From: CAWUIO01 sp963922455
GTDB taxonomy: Bacteria > Bacteroidota > Bacteroidia > Cytophagales > Microscillaceae
Direction of reading: 5' to 3'
NCBI GenBank assembly: GCA_963922455.1
Contig: CAWUIO010000018.1
Location: 1-64,000 of the forward strand
Length of the DNA: 64,000 nt
Below, piece by piece: positions 25,227 to 33,636 of this stretch. Every line of letters begins with the position of its first letter. Within the stretch, counting starts at the first letter, position 1. Under the pieces are notes generated by a model, which made no database searches, was not told the DNA's origin, and saw nothing but the letters and a program-made list of their open reading frames with translations. Position numbers and translations under genes: made by a program.

Positions 25227-26472
25227 AAAACAGGGTTTTGGTCGATTGACTAATATCTCGGAAATAGTGAATGTCGATATCATGCTCCAAAAAAGCTTGG
25301 AGTATTTCTTTTCGGCCTACGTGCAGGGGAGTTCGGATGATTACCTTGCCTAGGCCGGCATTTTCCATGCGGATGTATTCAAAACCACGGAGTTTGTCTT
25401 GGATTTCCTGCCAATTGAGATCTCCGGAAAGCTCAAATACGTTTTCTTGGCTTAGCATTTTTAATTTGGCACTTTCTCCTTGGTACAATACCTGACCTTG
25501 CCGCATAAAAACAACCTGATCTACGATACTTTCCAGTTCGTGGATATGTTGAGAGCTGATAAGGACCGCAATTGGGTGCCGGATACTTTGGGCCAGGCTT
25601 TTAAGATCACTCAGGAAAACGACTTGCGATTTGATATCCAAATTGGCGAGGGGCTCATCGATTACCAAAAATTTGGGTTTCCAAACCAAGGCTTTGGCTA
25701 GGGCAAATCGTAGCTTATAGCCTCCAGAAAGCTGGTTCCATTTTTTATGTACGTGAGGGTTTAGGCCCAAACGGGCGATAATATAATCTACGGCATCTTC
25801 ATTGGCCTCCCCGGTAAGCCCGTGTGTGGCGGCTTCATAATGTAAATTGTCTTTTAGGTTGCCATGCCAAACTGGCAAATCTTGGGGGACGTAAGAAATT
25901 TGATTTTTGAGCTTGTACCAATTGAGCTTATTCCACTCTGGCTGGCCAAGGGCGGGAAAGCGTAAGTTGCCCTGATCTGGTTTAAGCTCGCCCACCAAGA
26001 TGCGAAATAGTGTGGTTTTTCCATTGGCATTTTCACCTACAACTCCTACAATTTTGCCTAGATCGATAGAAAATTGTACATCCTGGAGTTGAAAGCCTCC
26101 TCTTTTGAAGCTTTTACGGATGTGATCACAGGCACAGACCGTTTCTCTCTGGCTTGGCAATTTTTGAGAAAGGTAGTTTGCTTCTATTTGTCCTTTGGCT
26201 TCAATTTCCTGGATTTCTTCTTTAAGCTTCGATTCATTGTACAAATGGATCACATCTTCTATGAGGTCGATCATTTGCATCATAATGGAGGAGCGGCTTT
26301 CTTCGTTTTGAGCATTTTGGTGCTCAAACTTGAGCATAATGGCCATTTGCCTCAAACTAGAGCGGTTGGCGTGACGCTTTACAAAAAAGATTAACTCTTC
26401 ACTACCCTTAAGCGGATTTTCCCAAATAAGGTCTTTCAGTTTTTGGCCTATTTCTAAAATATTGTCTTCCAT
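25213..26472 (-). CDS. ABC ATPase with N-terminal EAD-like helical domain
   Basis: This ABC ATPase of 419 residues is counted from the ATG at 26472. Residues 1-78 form a helical domain whose pattern (SSLRQMAIMLKFEHQNAQN, then MQMIDLIEDVIHLY) resembles effector-associated domains such as EAD11, which recruit partners with the same domain. A charged linker follows, then the ATPase: Walker A GENANGKTT (about 146-154), signature LSGGYKLRFALAKA and Walker B KFLVIDEPLANLD. The first 44 in-frame codons upstream lie inside the preceding gene and are excluded. It follows the small protein gene by 7 bp and overlaps the membrane gene by 14 bp. The EAD assignment is by eye only. Confidence 0.82.
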   Translation of the reverse strand: MEDNILEIGQKLKDLIWENPLKGSEELIFFVKRHANRSSLRQMAIMLKFEHQNAQNEESRSSIMMQMIDLIEDVIHLYNESKLKEEIQEIEAKGQIEANYLSQKLPSQRETVCACDHIRKSFKRGGFQLQDVQFSIDLGKIVGVVGENANGKTTLFRILVGELKPDQGNLRFPALGQPEWNKLNWYKLKNQISYVPQDLPVWHGNLKDNLHYEAATHGLTGEANEDAVDYIIARLGLNPHVHKKWNQLSGGYKLRFALAKALVWKPKFLVIDEPLANLDIKSQVVFLSDLKSLAQSIRHPIAVLISSQHIHELESIVDQVVFMRQGQVLYQGESAKLKMLSQENVFELSGDLNWQEIQDKLRGFEYIRMENAGLGKVIIRTPLHVGRKEILQAFLEHDIDIHYFRDISQSTKTLFYENS

Positions 26473-26479
26473 ATGCGTA

Positions 26480-26770
26480 TTAATTGATCGGAGCTTCCAG
26501 GGTGTTGAGTAAATTAAAAATTCGTTGCAGGATTTCCTTTTGGTTGGGCCAAGAATTGGGTCTTGAGGGGCTATTTTGACTTTTTTCCGGCCGGCCCGTC
26601 TCATAATACAATTGGCTAATGGTCAAAGCCTCCCGGAGGTGTAAACGGTCTGAGGAGGCATCGGCGACATAACTTAGGAGTTCCTTTATGGCCTTTTCCA
26701 ACTCGTTTTGAGTCAAGAGCTCGTAAATACGCTCATTGGGTTCCGGAATCAAGGTAGTATGGGTCGACAT
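26480..26770 (-). CDS. Small EAD-like (effector-associated domain) protein
   Basis: This 96-residue soluble protein is almost all helical. NERIYELLTQNELEKAIKEL resembles the opening of EAD11-type domains (IxxLIAxGxxEEALELL), and HLREALTISQLYYETGR and EILQRIFNLLNTLEA match the later helices. In known conflict and signalling systems such domains couple sensors to effectors by like-with-like contacts. Here it is the first gene of the operon, 7 bp before an ABC ATPase whose own N-terminus has a similar pattern, so the two may bind each other. The family call rests on motif pattern and needs a profile search. Confidence 0.65.
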   Translation of the reverse strand: MSTHTTLIPEPNERIYELLTQNELEKAIKELLSYVADASSDRLHLREALTISQLYYETGRPEKSQNSPSRPNSWPNQKEILQRIFNLLNTLEAPIN

Positions 26771-27035
26771 AATAAATTGCTTGAAAACTCAGCTAAGGGC
26801 ACGAGTTAGGTTTATCACAATGAATATAAACATTTCTGCTCTTTCGAACGAATTTTTTTGACTTAGGATGTGGGCTAGGCAAAGAAAGTACTACTGAATA
26901 CTACTTGGGTAAGGGCCGTTTATTACAAAACCTAGCCTAAATTTTTGCCATACGTTTTTGGCTTAATCAGGAGGGGAGTGGCCACCGGCCTATCACATTA
27001 AACACGGTTTTCTTTCCCAGGATCTCTGCTTCATT
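26771..27035. other. Upstream region of the EAD-like ABC operon
   Basis: No gene is visible in this 265-bp stretch. It should hold the promoter of the minus-strand operon starting at 26770; no promoter match stands out. Together with repeat copy 5 it makes up a 402-bp gap between minus-strand genes. Confidence 0.4.
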
Positions 27036-27167
27036 GGCTGAGGGATAGAGCGGCCTGTTTGAGCTCGTAAGGGCCTTGCGGGGAAAGGCAGCGAGTAGCG
27101 AAAGCCCGACCTCGGCGCCACGGTCTTTCTGAGGGGGCACACCTGGTAAACGCCGAGGGCAGCCCCC
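27036..27167 (+). repeat. 131-bp structured repeat, copy 5
   Basis: This forward copy ends 5 bp before the stop of the minus-strand FtsX-like gene. Its hairpin arms are CCTCGGCG and CGCCGAGG, different from most copies but still fully complementary. Blocks GGCTGAGGGATAGAGCGGCC, GCGAGTAGCGAAAGCCCGAC and GGGCAGCCCC are intact. Confidence 0.92.
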
Positions 27168-27172
27168 ATATC

Positions 27173-28375
27173 TTAGGCCTCCCTTAAAATCTTAGAAATG
27201 GAGAGTTTTCGGGCTTGTAAGGCAGGCAGGAGAGAGGCCAATATGCCTAAAAGCAAGCAGGCAAACAAGGCTAAACCTTCCTCAGGGAGAGGGTGCCATT
27301 GGCTTAAGTGGTAGTGAAAACCCTCTTGGGGCCAAAGACTCATAGCAAACATACCCAGGCGACTTAAAACCAGGCCCAAGATATATCCCGCCATGCTCAG
27401 GAGAATGCCCTCCAATAGCAATAATAAAAAAAGCTGGGACGGACTGGCCCCATACACGCGCATCAGGGCCAGTTCGTACAAGCGATTCCGGAGCGCTTGG
27501 TATAGGCTGACAAACACACTCAAAGCCGATACCACCGCAATGGCGAGGGCTACTCCTTGCAAAGTGGTAATCCCAAAACCCAGTACCCGGAACAGACGGA
27601 TCATTTGATAACTAGGCAGTGCGGCTTGGATGGACGTTTTTTGATTGATCATGGGCGGGAGCATAATCAAACCCCGGGGGCCTCTAAACTTGACCAGAAC
27701 CGCGGTAATCATCCGGTCTTCTGCCAGCTCCGCGAGCGAGTCGGCTTCTTCTTCTTCATGCGTTTCGTGTACTTCCCAGACGCTTTCGGTGGTGGTCAGG
27801 ATTAACTGGTCTAAAACCGAAGAAGAGGCCTCTAGTATACCCACTACCTGATATGCTTTGTCCTCGTGGGCATCCCCACCGGCTACCAGTCCGTGGTTGC
27901 CGGTAAAGGTGTCTCCGAGCTTGAGATCTAATTTTTGCGCTACCTCATAGCCCAATACTACCTCCATGGAGGTTTGCCAGACTTCACCCTGAGCCATTTG
28001 GCCTTGATAGAGCCCCAAATAGCTGGTATCGGTACCCACAATCCGAAACTCCTCGTAAGAATCACCATAAGAAAGGGGGACCGCCTTTTGGACCATCGGG
28101 TTTTTTTGAAGAGCATGCAGCTCATCCAAAGGTATGTTGCCTGTGGGGTCATCGACCTGCATGATAGCCGAAAGAATAAGCTGTAAGGGACTACCTTTGG
28201 CTCCCACAACCATATCTACGGCCTGGGTATTGCGCTTGATTTGACTATTTAAACTGTATTCTAAGTGTATAACCACCGAAAAAATACCTACTCCTAGGGA
28301 CAGTAAGAGTATGCTGAGGCCTGAGGAGAGTGGTTGGTTAATTAAATTCCGGATACTGAGTTTGACAATATTCAT
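27173..28375 (-). CDS. FtsX-like ABC transporter permease (LolE/MacB-type)
   Basis: This 400-residue permease has one N-terminal membrane segment (LSSGLSILLLSLGVGIFSVVI), a periplasmic MacB-like core domain (about 40-255), and three C-terminal segments ending in LFACLLLGILASLLPALQA. The family motif ALMRVYGASPSQLFLLLLLEG lies between the second and third. A charged acidic stretch (HETHEEEEADSLAELAED) interrupts the periplasmic domain near residue 205. It overlaps the ATPase gene upstream by 4 bp. LolCDE, MacB and antimicrobial-peptide exporters share this layout; lipoprotein or lipid extraction from the inner membrane is the broad expectation. Confidence 0.88.
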   Translation of the reverse strand: MNIVKLSIRNLINQPLSSGLSILLLSLGVGIFSVVIHLEYSLNSQIKRNTQAVDMVVGAKGSPLQLILSAIMQVDDPTGNIPLDELHALQKNPMVQKAVPLSYGDSYEEFRIVGTDTSYLGLYQGQMAQGEVWQTSMEVVLGYEVAQKLDLKLGDTFTGNHGLVAGGDAHEDKAYQVVGILEASSSVLDQLILTTTESVWEVHETHEEEEADSLAELAEDRMITAVLVKFRGPRGLIMLPPMINQKTSIQAALPSYQMIRLFRVLGFGITTLQGVALAIAVVSALSVFVSLYQALRNRLYELALMRVYGASPSQLFLLLLLEGILLSMAGYILGLVLSRLGMFAMSLWPQEGFHYHLSQWHPLPEEGLALFACLLLGILASLLPALQARKLSISKILREA

Positions 28376-28998
28376 AAGCTGATGTGTTGCGAAAACGTTT
28401 CTTTAACTCTTTGGTCGTGCGTAATCACCAAGAGATGGGATTGGTTTTTTTCGGATACGTGCTTAAGCAAGTCCAGCACAATATGGCAATTTTCATCATC
28501 CAAGCTGGAAGTAGGCTCATCGGCTAATATCAGTCTTGGCTCATTGAGTATGGCCAGCGCAATATTCAAACGTTGTTTTTCTCCCTCACTCAAGCGATGG
28601 GGCTTTTCCCGTATTTTCGTTTTTAAACCTAAACTTTCTAAAATTGCTTGAGCTTCTTGTCTACGAGAAGGTTTTCCGGCTAAGTTTTGCACCAGGAGCA
28701 TGTTTTCCAAGCAATTTAAGGACTGGATAAAGTGGGCTTTTTGAAAAACAATGCCCATATGTCGTGCCCGGTAGGCATCCATTTTTCGGGGAGATAAATC
28801 TTGCAAGGCTGTGGCGTCTAGCTCGATACTTCCCGTTTGTATGCGTAGAAGCCCAGCAATTAGGTGCAAAAAAGTGGTTTTGCCACTTCCCGAGGGCCCC
28901 AAAACCAACAGGGGGTCGACTGTGGGCAAATCTATATCCGGAAAGTGCATAGGCTCTTTTCCAGGATAATGAAATTGAAGATTTTTAATGCGGAGCAT
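28372..28998 (-). CDS. ABC transporter ATP-binding protein (LolD-like)
   Basis: This 208-residue ATPase is of the LolD/MacB/FtsE group. It has Walker A GPSGSGKTT (about 34-42), the Q-loop in VFQKAHF, signature LSEGEKQR, in which the usual second Gly of LSGGQ is Glu, Walker B LILADEPTSSLD and the switch His in VITHD. The chain is slightly shorter than usual LolD (about 225). The stop overlaps the permease start by 4 bp (ATGA type), so the pair is one operon. The substrate is unknown. No adaptor gene is adjacent; the TolC and MacA-like genes lie far away at 50635-53639. Confidence 0.88.
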   Translation of the reverse strand: MLRIKNLQFHYPGKEPMHFPDIDLPTVDPLLVLGPSGSGKTTFLHLIAGLLRIQTGSIELDATALQDLSPRKMDAYRARHMGIVFQKAHFIQSLNCLENMLLVQNLAGKPSRRQEAQAILESLGLKTKIREKPHRLSEGEKQRLNIALAILNEPRLILADEPTSSLDDENCHIVLDLLKHVSEKNQSHLLVITHDQRVKETFSQHISL

Positions 28999-29086
28999 AG
29001 ACTATGGCCTAATTATACATACAGACTGTTACAATCTGTCAAAAATAAGAAGAATGCGATATAAGAACTTAGTCGCAAGCCATATT

Positions 29087-29731
29087 TTAAGGCTCTATAG
29101 CGTAAGAAACCCGCACCGCTCCGCCAACGGTGATCGCCCCTGGGTCAAATGCCTTGCCTTCTTGCCCTACCTCAGGAGGAAAGCGATTGCCCCGGTGGCC
29201 TTCGTGTATGCCCGTGAGTTGGCTAGGGTTTACATCTTCTAAATGCAGTACCCGGCCCAGGCTTACCCCGGCGGCTACACAATAATTATCGGCTTTTTCG
29301 CGCGCCGAACGTAAGGCTTTTTGTCGGGCTTCCTGGCGATAATCGCGCAGTTTGCTAGTTTGAAAACTCATTTCTTCAATTTCATTAGCTCCCGAATCTA
29401 CTACGCCAATTAATAAGTCTTCTACCCGATCCAGCTCTCGGGTAATAAGGTGGAAGCGTACCCGCGCCCGATAACCCAGCATGATTTTTTCATGATTATC
29501 CATTTGATGCTCCTGGCTTAGACTTACCCGAGAGGAAACCACATCTCCCTCAAGATTTTGATTTAAGAATTTACGTACGGCTCGGGAACTGTCCCGGGCG
29601 TGGTTGAAGGCATCCTTGGGCATTTTCTCGAGCCGGGATACGGCAAAGTTTAGGCTCACCACATCAGGACTTACCCGAATAATGGCCGAACCAAATACGG
29701 TGATGCCAAAGGGATTGGTAATAGCTTGCAT
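29087..29731 (-). CDS. SIMPL domain-containing protein (DUF541)
   Basis: This 214-residue protein has one SIMPL (DUF541) domain. It opens with FGITVFGSAIIRVSPDVVSL and contains the helical ARQKALRSAREKADNYCVAAG motif and the closing VGGAVRVSYAI strand. Members are named for signalling with IRAK-like proteins, or occur as Bacteroidota and Proteobacteria proteins of the oxidative-stress protein YggE type. Most are secreted, but no signal peptide is present from ATG 29731. The 26 in-frame residues upstream do include a hydrophobic stretch (VKLVWCSSSFILKL) that could act as one if translation began at 29809. Function remains uncertain. Confidence 0.82.
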   Translation of the reverse strand: MQAITNPFGITVFGSAIIRVSPDVVSLNFAVSRLEKMPKDAFNHARDSSRAVRKFLNQNLEGDVVSSRVSLSQEHQMDNHEKIMLGYRARVRFHLITRELDRVEDLLIGVVDSGANEIEEMSFQTSKLRDYRQEARQKALRSAREKADNYCVAAGVSLGRVLHLEDVNPSQLTGIHEGHRGNRFPPEVGQEGKAFDPGAITVGGAVRVSYAIEP

Positions 29732-29873
29732 AATTTTGGGGGCATTTAGTTTAAGTATGAAGGAAGAACTGCACCATACAAGTTTAACTTTTGCCGGGGA
29801 TACCCCCAAACCCCAGCCGTTTTTTTTGAACTAGCGCCTTGTTTTATTCCGAAGAATACGTGAAAATATTCTT

Positions 29874-30035
29874 AGAAACTGTTTAAGTTTAGTTTTTGTC
29901 GGCGAAAAGGGTCAGTTTGGGGTTCTGATGAAATCAACAAGGAGCGCATAGCAGCGCTACGGGCGATGAATTTGATGAAATCAGGTTCCCGAAATGGCCC
30001 TTTGCAGCCCATATAATTAAATTTAAACAGTTTCT
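29874..30035. mobile_element. MITE-like element, copy 1 (162 bp, TIRs)
   Basis: The ends are inverted repeats of 18 bp with one mismatch: AGAAACTGTTTAAGTTTA and TAAATTTAAACAGTTTCT. The interior is an imperfect fold-back, with an AAAGGGTCAGTTTGGGGTTC arm mirrored near the other end. A second copy of exactly the same length lies at 56003-56164, and I count only two or three differences. No open frame fits, so it must be moved in trans. The target-site duplication is not clear. It sits upstream of the hydrolase at 30146. Confidence 0.88.
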
Positions 30036-30145
30036 TATTTAATGTTTAAATTGTTAAAACACCCAGGGCAAGGTGAAAACCCGGCTTTATCTATTTTCTT
30101 TACTTAAAAATGCATAGCCCCTTCATCATTTAAACGCATCATACT

Positions 30146-30970
30146 ATGCCGCTTATCCGAATCAATCAAACCGAAATTTACTATGAAGATAAAGGCGAGG
30201 CCCGTCTCGGAACCTTGGTTTTTTCTCACAGCTTACTGTGCAATTTACGCATGTTTGATGCGCAGGTGGAAGCCTTACAAAAGGACTATCGATGCCTTTC
30301 CTTTGATTTTCGCGGGCAAGGGCAAAGTTCGGTAAGTGCCACTGGCTATGACATGGATACCTTAGCTCAAGATGCCAAGACCTTAATTGAAGAAAAAAAA
30401 GCGGGCCCTTGTCATTTTATTGGGCTCTCGATGGGGGGCTTTGTGGGCTTAAGGCTGGCCATACATTATCCGGAGCTTTTACAATCTTTGGTTTTAATGA
30501 ACACGAGCCACGGCCCGGAAGACCCTCAAAAAGTGGGAAAATACCGCACCTTAAACTTGGTAGCCCGCAACTTTGGGTTTAAAATCGTTACTTCCCGGGT
30601 TTTGCCCATCATGTTTGGCCAAACCTTTTTGAAAGACCCGGCCAAAAAAGAACTCAAGCAAAAATGGAAAGAAATTTTGTGGACCGGCCACCGAATAGGG
30701 GTAACCCGGGCCGTCAAAGGAGTAACTTTCCGAGAGGGCTTGAGCGACGAATCTCTCCAAAGTATACAGGTGCCTACCCTGATCATCGCCGGTGAGGAGG
30801 ATGTGGCCACGCCCCCGGCCAAATCAGAATTGATGCGCAATCTAATTCCCGGCGTTCGTTATGAATTACTCCCTAAGGTGGGCCATTTATCCACGATTGA
30901 GTCGCCCGAACAGGTCAACCCGGTCATCCAAGACTTTTTGAAGGAAGTAGAGACTTCAAAAACCGCATAA
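30146..30970 (+). CDS. Alpha/beta fold hydrolase
   Basis: This 274-residue hydrolase has a classical Ser-Asp-His triad. The nucleophile is Ser95 in HFIGLSMGGFVGLR, the acid lies in the GEEDVATP motif (about residue 219), and His lies in VGHLSTIE (about 248). SFDFRGQGQS before it is the usual strand-turn. The sequence most resembles 3-oxoadipate enol-lactonase/BioH-like enzymes, but no pathway genes accompany it, so a specific substrate should not be named. There is no signal peptide. The MITE-like copy lies 110 bp upstream and a 131-bp repeat starts 11 bp past the stop. Confidence 0.88.
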   Translation: MPLIRINQTEIYYEDKGEARLGTLVFSHSLLCNLRMFDAQVEALQKDYRCLSFDFRGQGQSSVSATGYDMDTLAQDAKTLIEEKKAGPCHFIGLSMGGFVGLRLAIHYPELLQSLVLMNTSHGPEDPQKVGKYRTLNLVARNFGFKIVTSRVLPIMFGQTFLKDPAKKELKQKWKEILWTGHRIGVTRAVKGVTFREGLSDESLQSIQVPTLIIAGEEDVATPPAKSELMRNLIPGVRYELLPKVGHLSTIESPEQVNPVIQDFLKEVETSKTA

Positions 30971-30980
30971 GACCAGAGTT

Positions 30981-31110
30981 GGGGCTGCCCCTGGGCTTGT
31001 ACCAGCCTGCCTAATAGCAAGTGGTGCTGCCCCAGGGTCGGGCTTTCGCTACTCGCTGGCCCCCGCGCAAACCAGCGGCGAGCTCAAACAGGCCGCTCTA
31101 TCCCTCAGCC
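30981..31110 (-). repeat. 131-bp structured repeat, copy 6
   Basis: This minus-strand copy starts 11 bp after the hydrolase stop. Hairpin arms are CCCTGGG and CCCAGGG, a third variant of this stem. GGTCGGGCTTTCGCTACTCGC, GAGCTCAAACAGGCCGC and TCTATCCCTCAGCC are canonical. Confidence 0.92.
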
Positions 31111-31581
31111 TATCAGAAGAGGCAGCATGAAGTTAACAGGCACTTGGGTTAGCAAGTAGCGCTTTTTTCAGGCTCAGAAAATTCGAGGGTTTACAACTAC
31201 GCATCCCCAGGATTTAGGGCATAAAGGAAAGCTAAACGGATATTATTTGCTTTTCAAAGAGAGGGTAAACTTACTACGCTAAAACACGTATGTAGGTTTA
31301 AGAAGATGAATCAAGAATTAATGAAATCTGCGTTAAGTTTTTATGAATATTTGGTTTTTTTTCCTTTGATTAAAAATATATTTTGTTTTTTTGTTCAAAA
31401 ACGATTGGTTTAGATGTGTTCCAAAATCTAATCTTTCATTCTTCTTCCATACTTCATTATATCATTCTTCCAAAGCTTGCTTTTGTATATTAATTGCTGG
31501 TAAATAACTAGAAATCTAAAACTTTTTTTGTTTTGGTGCTACACCAAGACAAGTTTTCGATTCACATTAACTAAAGCTCTT
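31111..31581. other. AT-rich intergenic region before a small ORF
   Basis: No supported gene is seen in 471 bp. The sequence is AT-rich after 31250, with long T-runs at 31350-31395, and probably holds the promoter and a long leader of the small acidic-protein gene at 31582. No conserved structure is evident. Confidence 0.4.
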
Positions 31582-31755
31582 ATGGAATACCAAAGTCTTT
31601 TCTTTAGTCCTAGCGAGTTGTTTGACCGTCTGGACCGCTTACAGAAAAAAATGGAGTTTGACCGTCTCACTCCCGAAGAAGAAGAAGAGTTTGACTTTCT
31701 TCAAGAACAATTCCAGGACTCCTATAATGAGGATAACCTGGATTTTATGTTTTAA
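31582..31755 (+). CDS. Small acidic protein, 57 residues
   Basis: The frame from ATG 31582 encodes 57 residues, strongly acidic (FDRLTPEEEEEFDFLQEQF and a DNLDFMF end) and predicted helical. An in-frame upstream start at 31528 is less likely because it would add a hydrophobic run not in keeping with the rest. A strong terminator follows 10 bp after the stop, which supports a real transcript. I do not recognise a family; the composition suggests a small regulatory or nucleic-acid-mimic protein, but that is a guess. Confidence 0.6.
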   Translation: MEYQSLFFSPSELFDRLDRLQKKMEFDRLTPEEEEEFDFLQEQFQDSYNEDNLDFMF

Positions 31756-31765
31756 GGCTTTTGGT

Positions 31766-31790
31766 AATCCGGCTTCGCGCCGGATTTTTT
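31766..31790. terminator. Terminator shared by convergent genes
   Basis: AATCCGG pairs with CCGGATT around CTTCGCG and is followed by TTTT on the plus strand. The gene at 31794 is convergent. The minus strand shows only a short T-rich flank, so it serves mainly the small acidic-protein gene. Confidence 0.85.
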
Positions 31791-31793
31791 GTT

Positions 31794-33251
31794 TTACAGC
31801 TGACTGACCCAGCTGCCGTGAAACCCTAAAGGAACGAACTGGGGCATGCGATACAAAGCCAAGCTTTGGAGATTGTGTGCTTCCAGTACGGCCAACTTTG
31901 TTATCTCTTCATCCGGGTCGTACAACATCACTAAGAGCCAGCCATTGTCTTCGGCGTGGGGCTTAGGCCGTGGTACGAAAATAGGTTCTCCCGGTAAAAG
32001 TGGGTAAAAATCTCTCAGAAGGGTTTCTCGCTCTTTGCAGTCAACTTTGGCTATACCGTGTAAGGCCATATGGGCTTGGTCGGGGTAGTTGCTTATTCCC
32101 CAAGTGTAGCGGTGCTCTTTGCCTGTAAAATTGGGGTTAATACCCGGTAATTCAAGAGGATGCTCCGATAGGGGGCTTGCCTCCACAGATTTGTTGTCCC
32201 TGCGAATTCGATAGCGCACCGGAAAGGCTGGGGTATTCTGAAACTTTCCTTGATTTATATTTTTCCAAAAGCCTTTGGCTTCGGGAAAAGACTGCATTCG
32301 TAAAGCATCTACGACTAGGTTTCCCCCTTCTTCTTCATATCCATTGATAAAATGGAAGACAAAGCAAAATTCACTTTCATATTCCTCCACCCGATGGTCT
32401 TTCAGGACCCAAATCTTGGTGGGTTTATCCGACCTAACTTTTAGTGATTCTACTGGGGTCTTAAACCCTAAAAACATAGGCAACAAGCCAAACGAAACTG
32501 AAGGTAGAAAAAATACTTGGCTCCCCTCGGCAGTTAGAATAAAATCGTGAACAAAAGGGATTTCCTTCATAGGATAAGTTTTGGGATCTAGGGCATGCCC
32601 ATCGGGAAGTATTTCAAAAGTTACCAAGCGGTTTTTGTAGCCAGTTGCCGTTCCGAAGTTATGCATAACGCCCGTGCCCTTGTGCACTTTGGGATGGGCC
32701 GAAAAAGGATATTCGGGGCTAATAAACGGATGATACCCGGCATCGGGGTTTTTTAACTTGCCTTGGTAGTCAAAGCGGGATTCGGTTTCTAGGGTATGTG
32801 GGTTAATTTTATGGGGCAGGCCTCCTTCCCAGAGTGATAAAAGAGATTTGCCATGGTAAACAATACTGGTATTGGAGGCATTTTTAAAGCGGGTACGAAA
32901 AAAGTTTCGTCTAAACCCACCCGGTAGATTGGTACCAAAGCTCCGGTAGAGCATTTTCTGCTTTTGCTCCTCTTCCTTAAATTCCTCTGTACGTACATAA
33001 CGACTCATGATACCTACCTCTCCCTCCGAGAAACGCAAACGAGTTATATAACCATCCCCATCAAAGGGATGTTGGTAAGCCACCCCATGGCGGGCTAATT
33101 GACCGGCTCCATTACGAAATAAATAGCCTACTAAATCGGAAGGAAGGCCCCCTTCTTCTAAGATAAGCTTTTGTTCTTGGGGTATCTCAGCCACCTCTAG
33201 ACACGAGTTATAATATTTTTTGATGATCTGGCCAGGAGAATAGACGTTCAT
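31794..33251 (-). CDS. Carotenoid oxygenase family protein
   Basis: This 485-residue protein is of the RPE65/carotenoid cleavage dioxygenase family, non-heme Fe(II) enzymes that split polyene double bonds. The four iron ligands are visible as H186 (SAHPKVH), H235 (FVHDFILTAEG), H300 (FHFINGYEEEGG) and H478 (GFHGSWV). The length is normal and the N-terminus has no signal peptide. A perfect 16-bp palindrome lies about 65 bp upstream of the start. Retinal or apocarotenoid production is the family expectation; no rhodopsin or crt genes are in the window. Confidence 0.9.
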   Translation of the reverse strand: MNVYSPGQIIKKYYNSCLEVAEIPQEQKLILEEGGLPSDLVGYLFRNGAGQLARHGVAYQHPFDGDGYITRLRFSEGEVGIMSRYVRTEEFKEEEQKQKMLYRSFGTNLPGGFRRNFFRTRFKNASNTSIVYHGKSLLSLWEGGLPHKINPHTLETESRFDYQGKLKNPDAGYHPFISPEYPFSAHPKVHKGTGVMHNFGTATGYKNRLVTFEILPDGHALDPKTYPMKEIPFVHDFILTAEGSQVFFLPSVSFGLLPMFLGFKTPVESLKVRSDKPTKIWVLKDHRVEEYESEFCFVFHFINGYEEEGGNLVVDALRMQSFPEAKGFWKNINQGKFQNTPAFPVRYRIRRDNKSVEASPLSEHPLELPGINPNFTGKEHRYTWGISNYPDQAHMALHGIAKVDCKERETLLRDFYPLLPGEPIFVPRPKPHAEDNGWLLVMLYDPDEEITKLAVLEAHNLQSLALYRMPQFVPLGFHGSWVSQL

Positions 33252-33581
33252 AGAATTCGAAAAATTACGGTTGAATGCTTCTATGTTCTTTGCTAGGTTT
33301 GGTAAAACAATGAAATAGGCATATGCCTATCCAAAGTTTTGGGCTCAATACCTTATAAAATTATGAGGGGAAAGTTTGCGGAGAGCGAATGACTGCTTGT
33401 TAATTTCAAAGATAATGGATTTACCCAGAATCCAAAAAGAAACGCTTGGCCAACCCCAGTGTATAAAGAAATTAATCTTATCTAGTGGTTTGAAACCAAG
33501 CTGTCTCTTATACCTAATTTTACTAATATCATTTTCATATACTTAGCAGATGTAGGCGAGTGGAGTAAAAAAATAAAAAAA
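33252..33581. other. Intergenic region with a palindrome
   Basis: This 330-bp region lies between the carotenoid oxygenase and the oligopeptide-binding gene. It is AT-rich and without a supported gene. The one clear signal is the palindrome at 33315-33330, annotated separately. Confidence 0.45.
33315..33330. promoter_or_regulatory. Perfect 16-bp palindrome, candidate operator
   Basis: ATAGGCATATGCCTAT is its own reverse complement. It lies 64-79 bp upstream of the carotenoid oxygenase start codon, where a dimeric repressor or activator could act. No regulator gene is adjacent, so the binding protein is unknown. Confidence 0.5.
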
Positions 33582-33609
33582 AATCGGCTCCTTTCACAAA
33601 GAGCCGATT
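33582..33609 (-). terminator. Terminator of the oligopeptide-binding lipoprotein gene
   Basis: On the minus strand AATCGGCTC pairs with GAGCCGATT around a 10-base loop and is followed by a run of T residues. It lies 28 bp past the stop of the gene at 33637. Confidence 0.9.
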
Positions 33610-33636
33610 CTCCATGCTTTTACTTAAGCTAAATCC

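Noticed and set aside
31528..31581. Upstream start for the small acidic protein
   Set aside because: The extra 18 residues are hydrophobic/aromatic and unlike the rest, and the first codon is not an ATG preceded by a clear signal. The ATG at 31582 gives a compact 57-residue protein.
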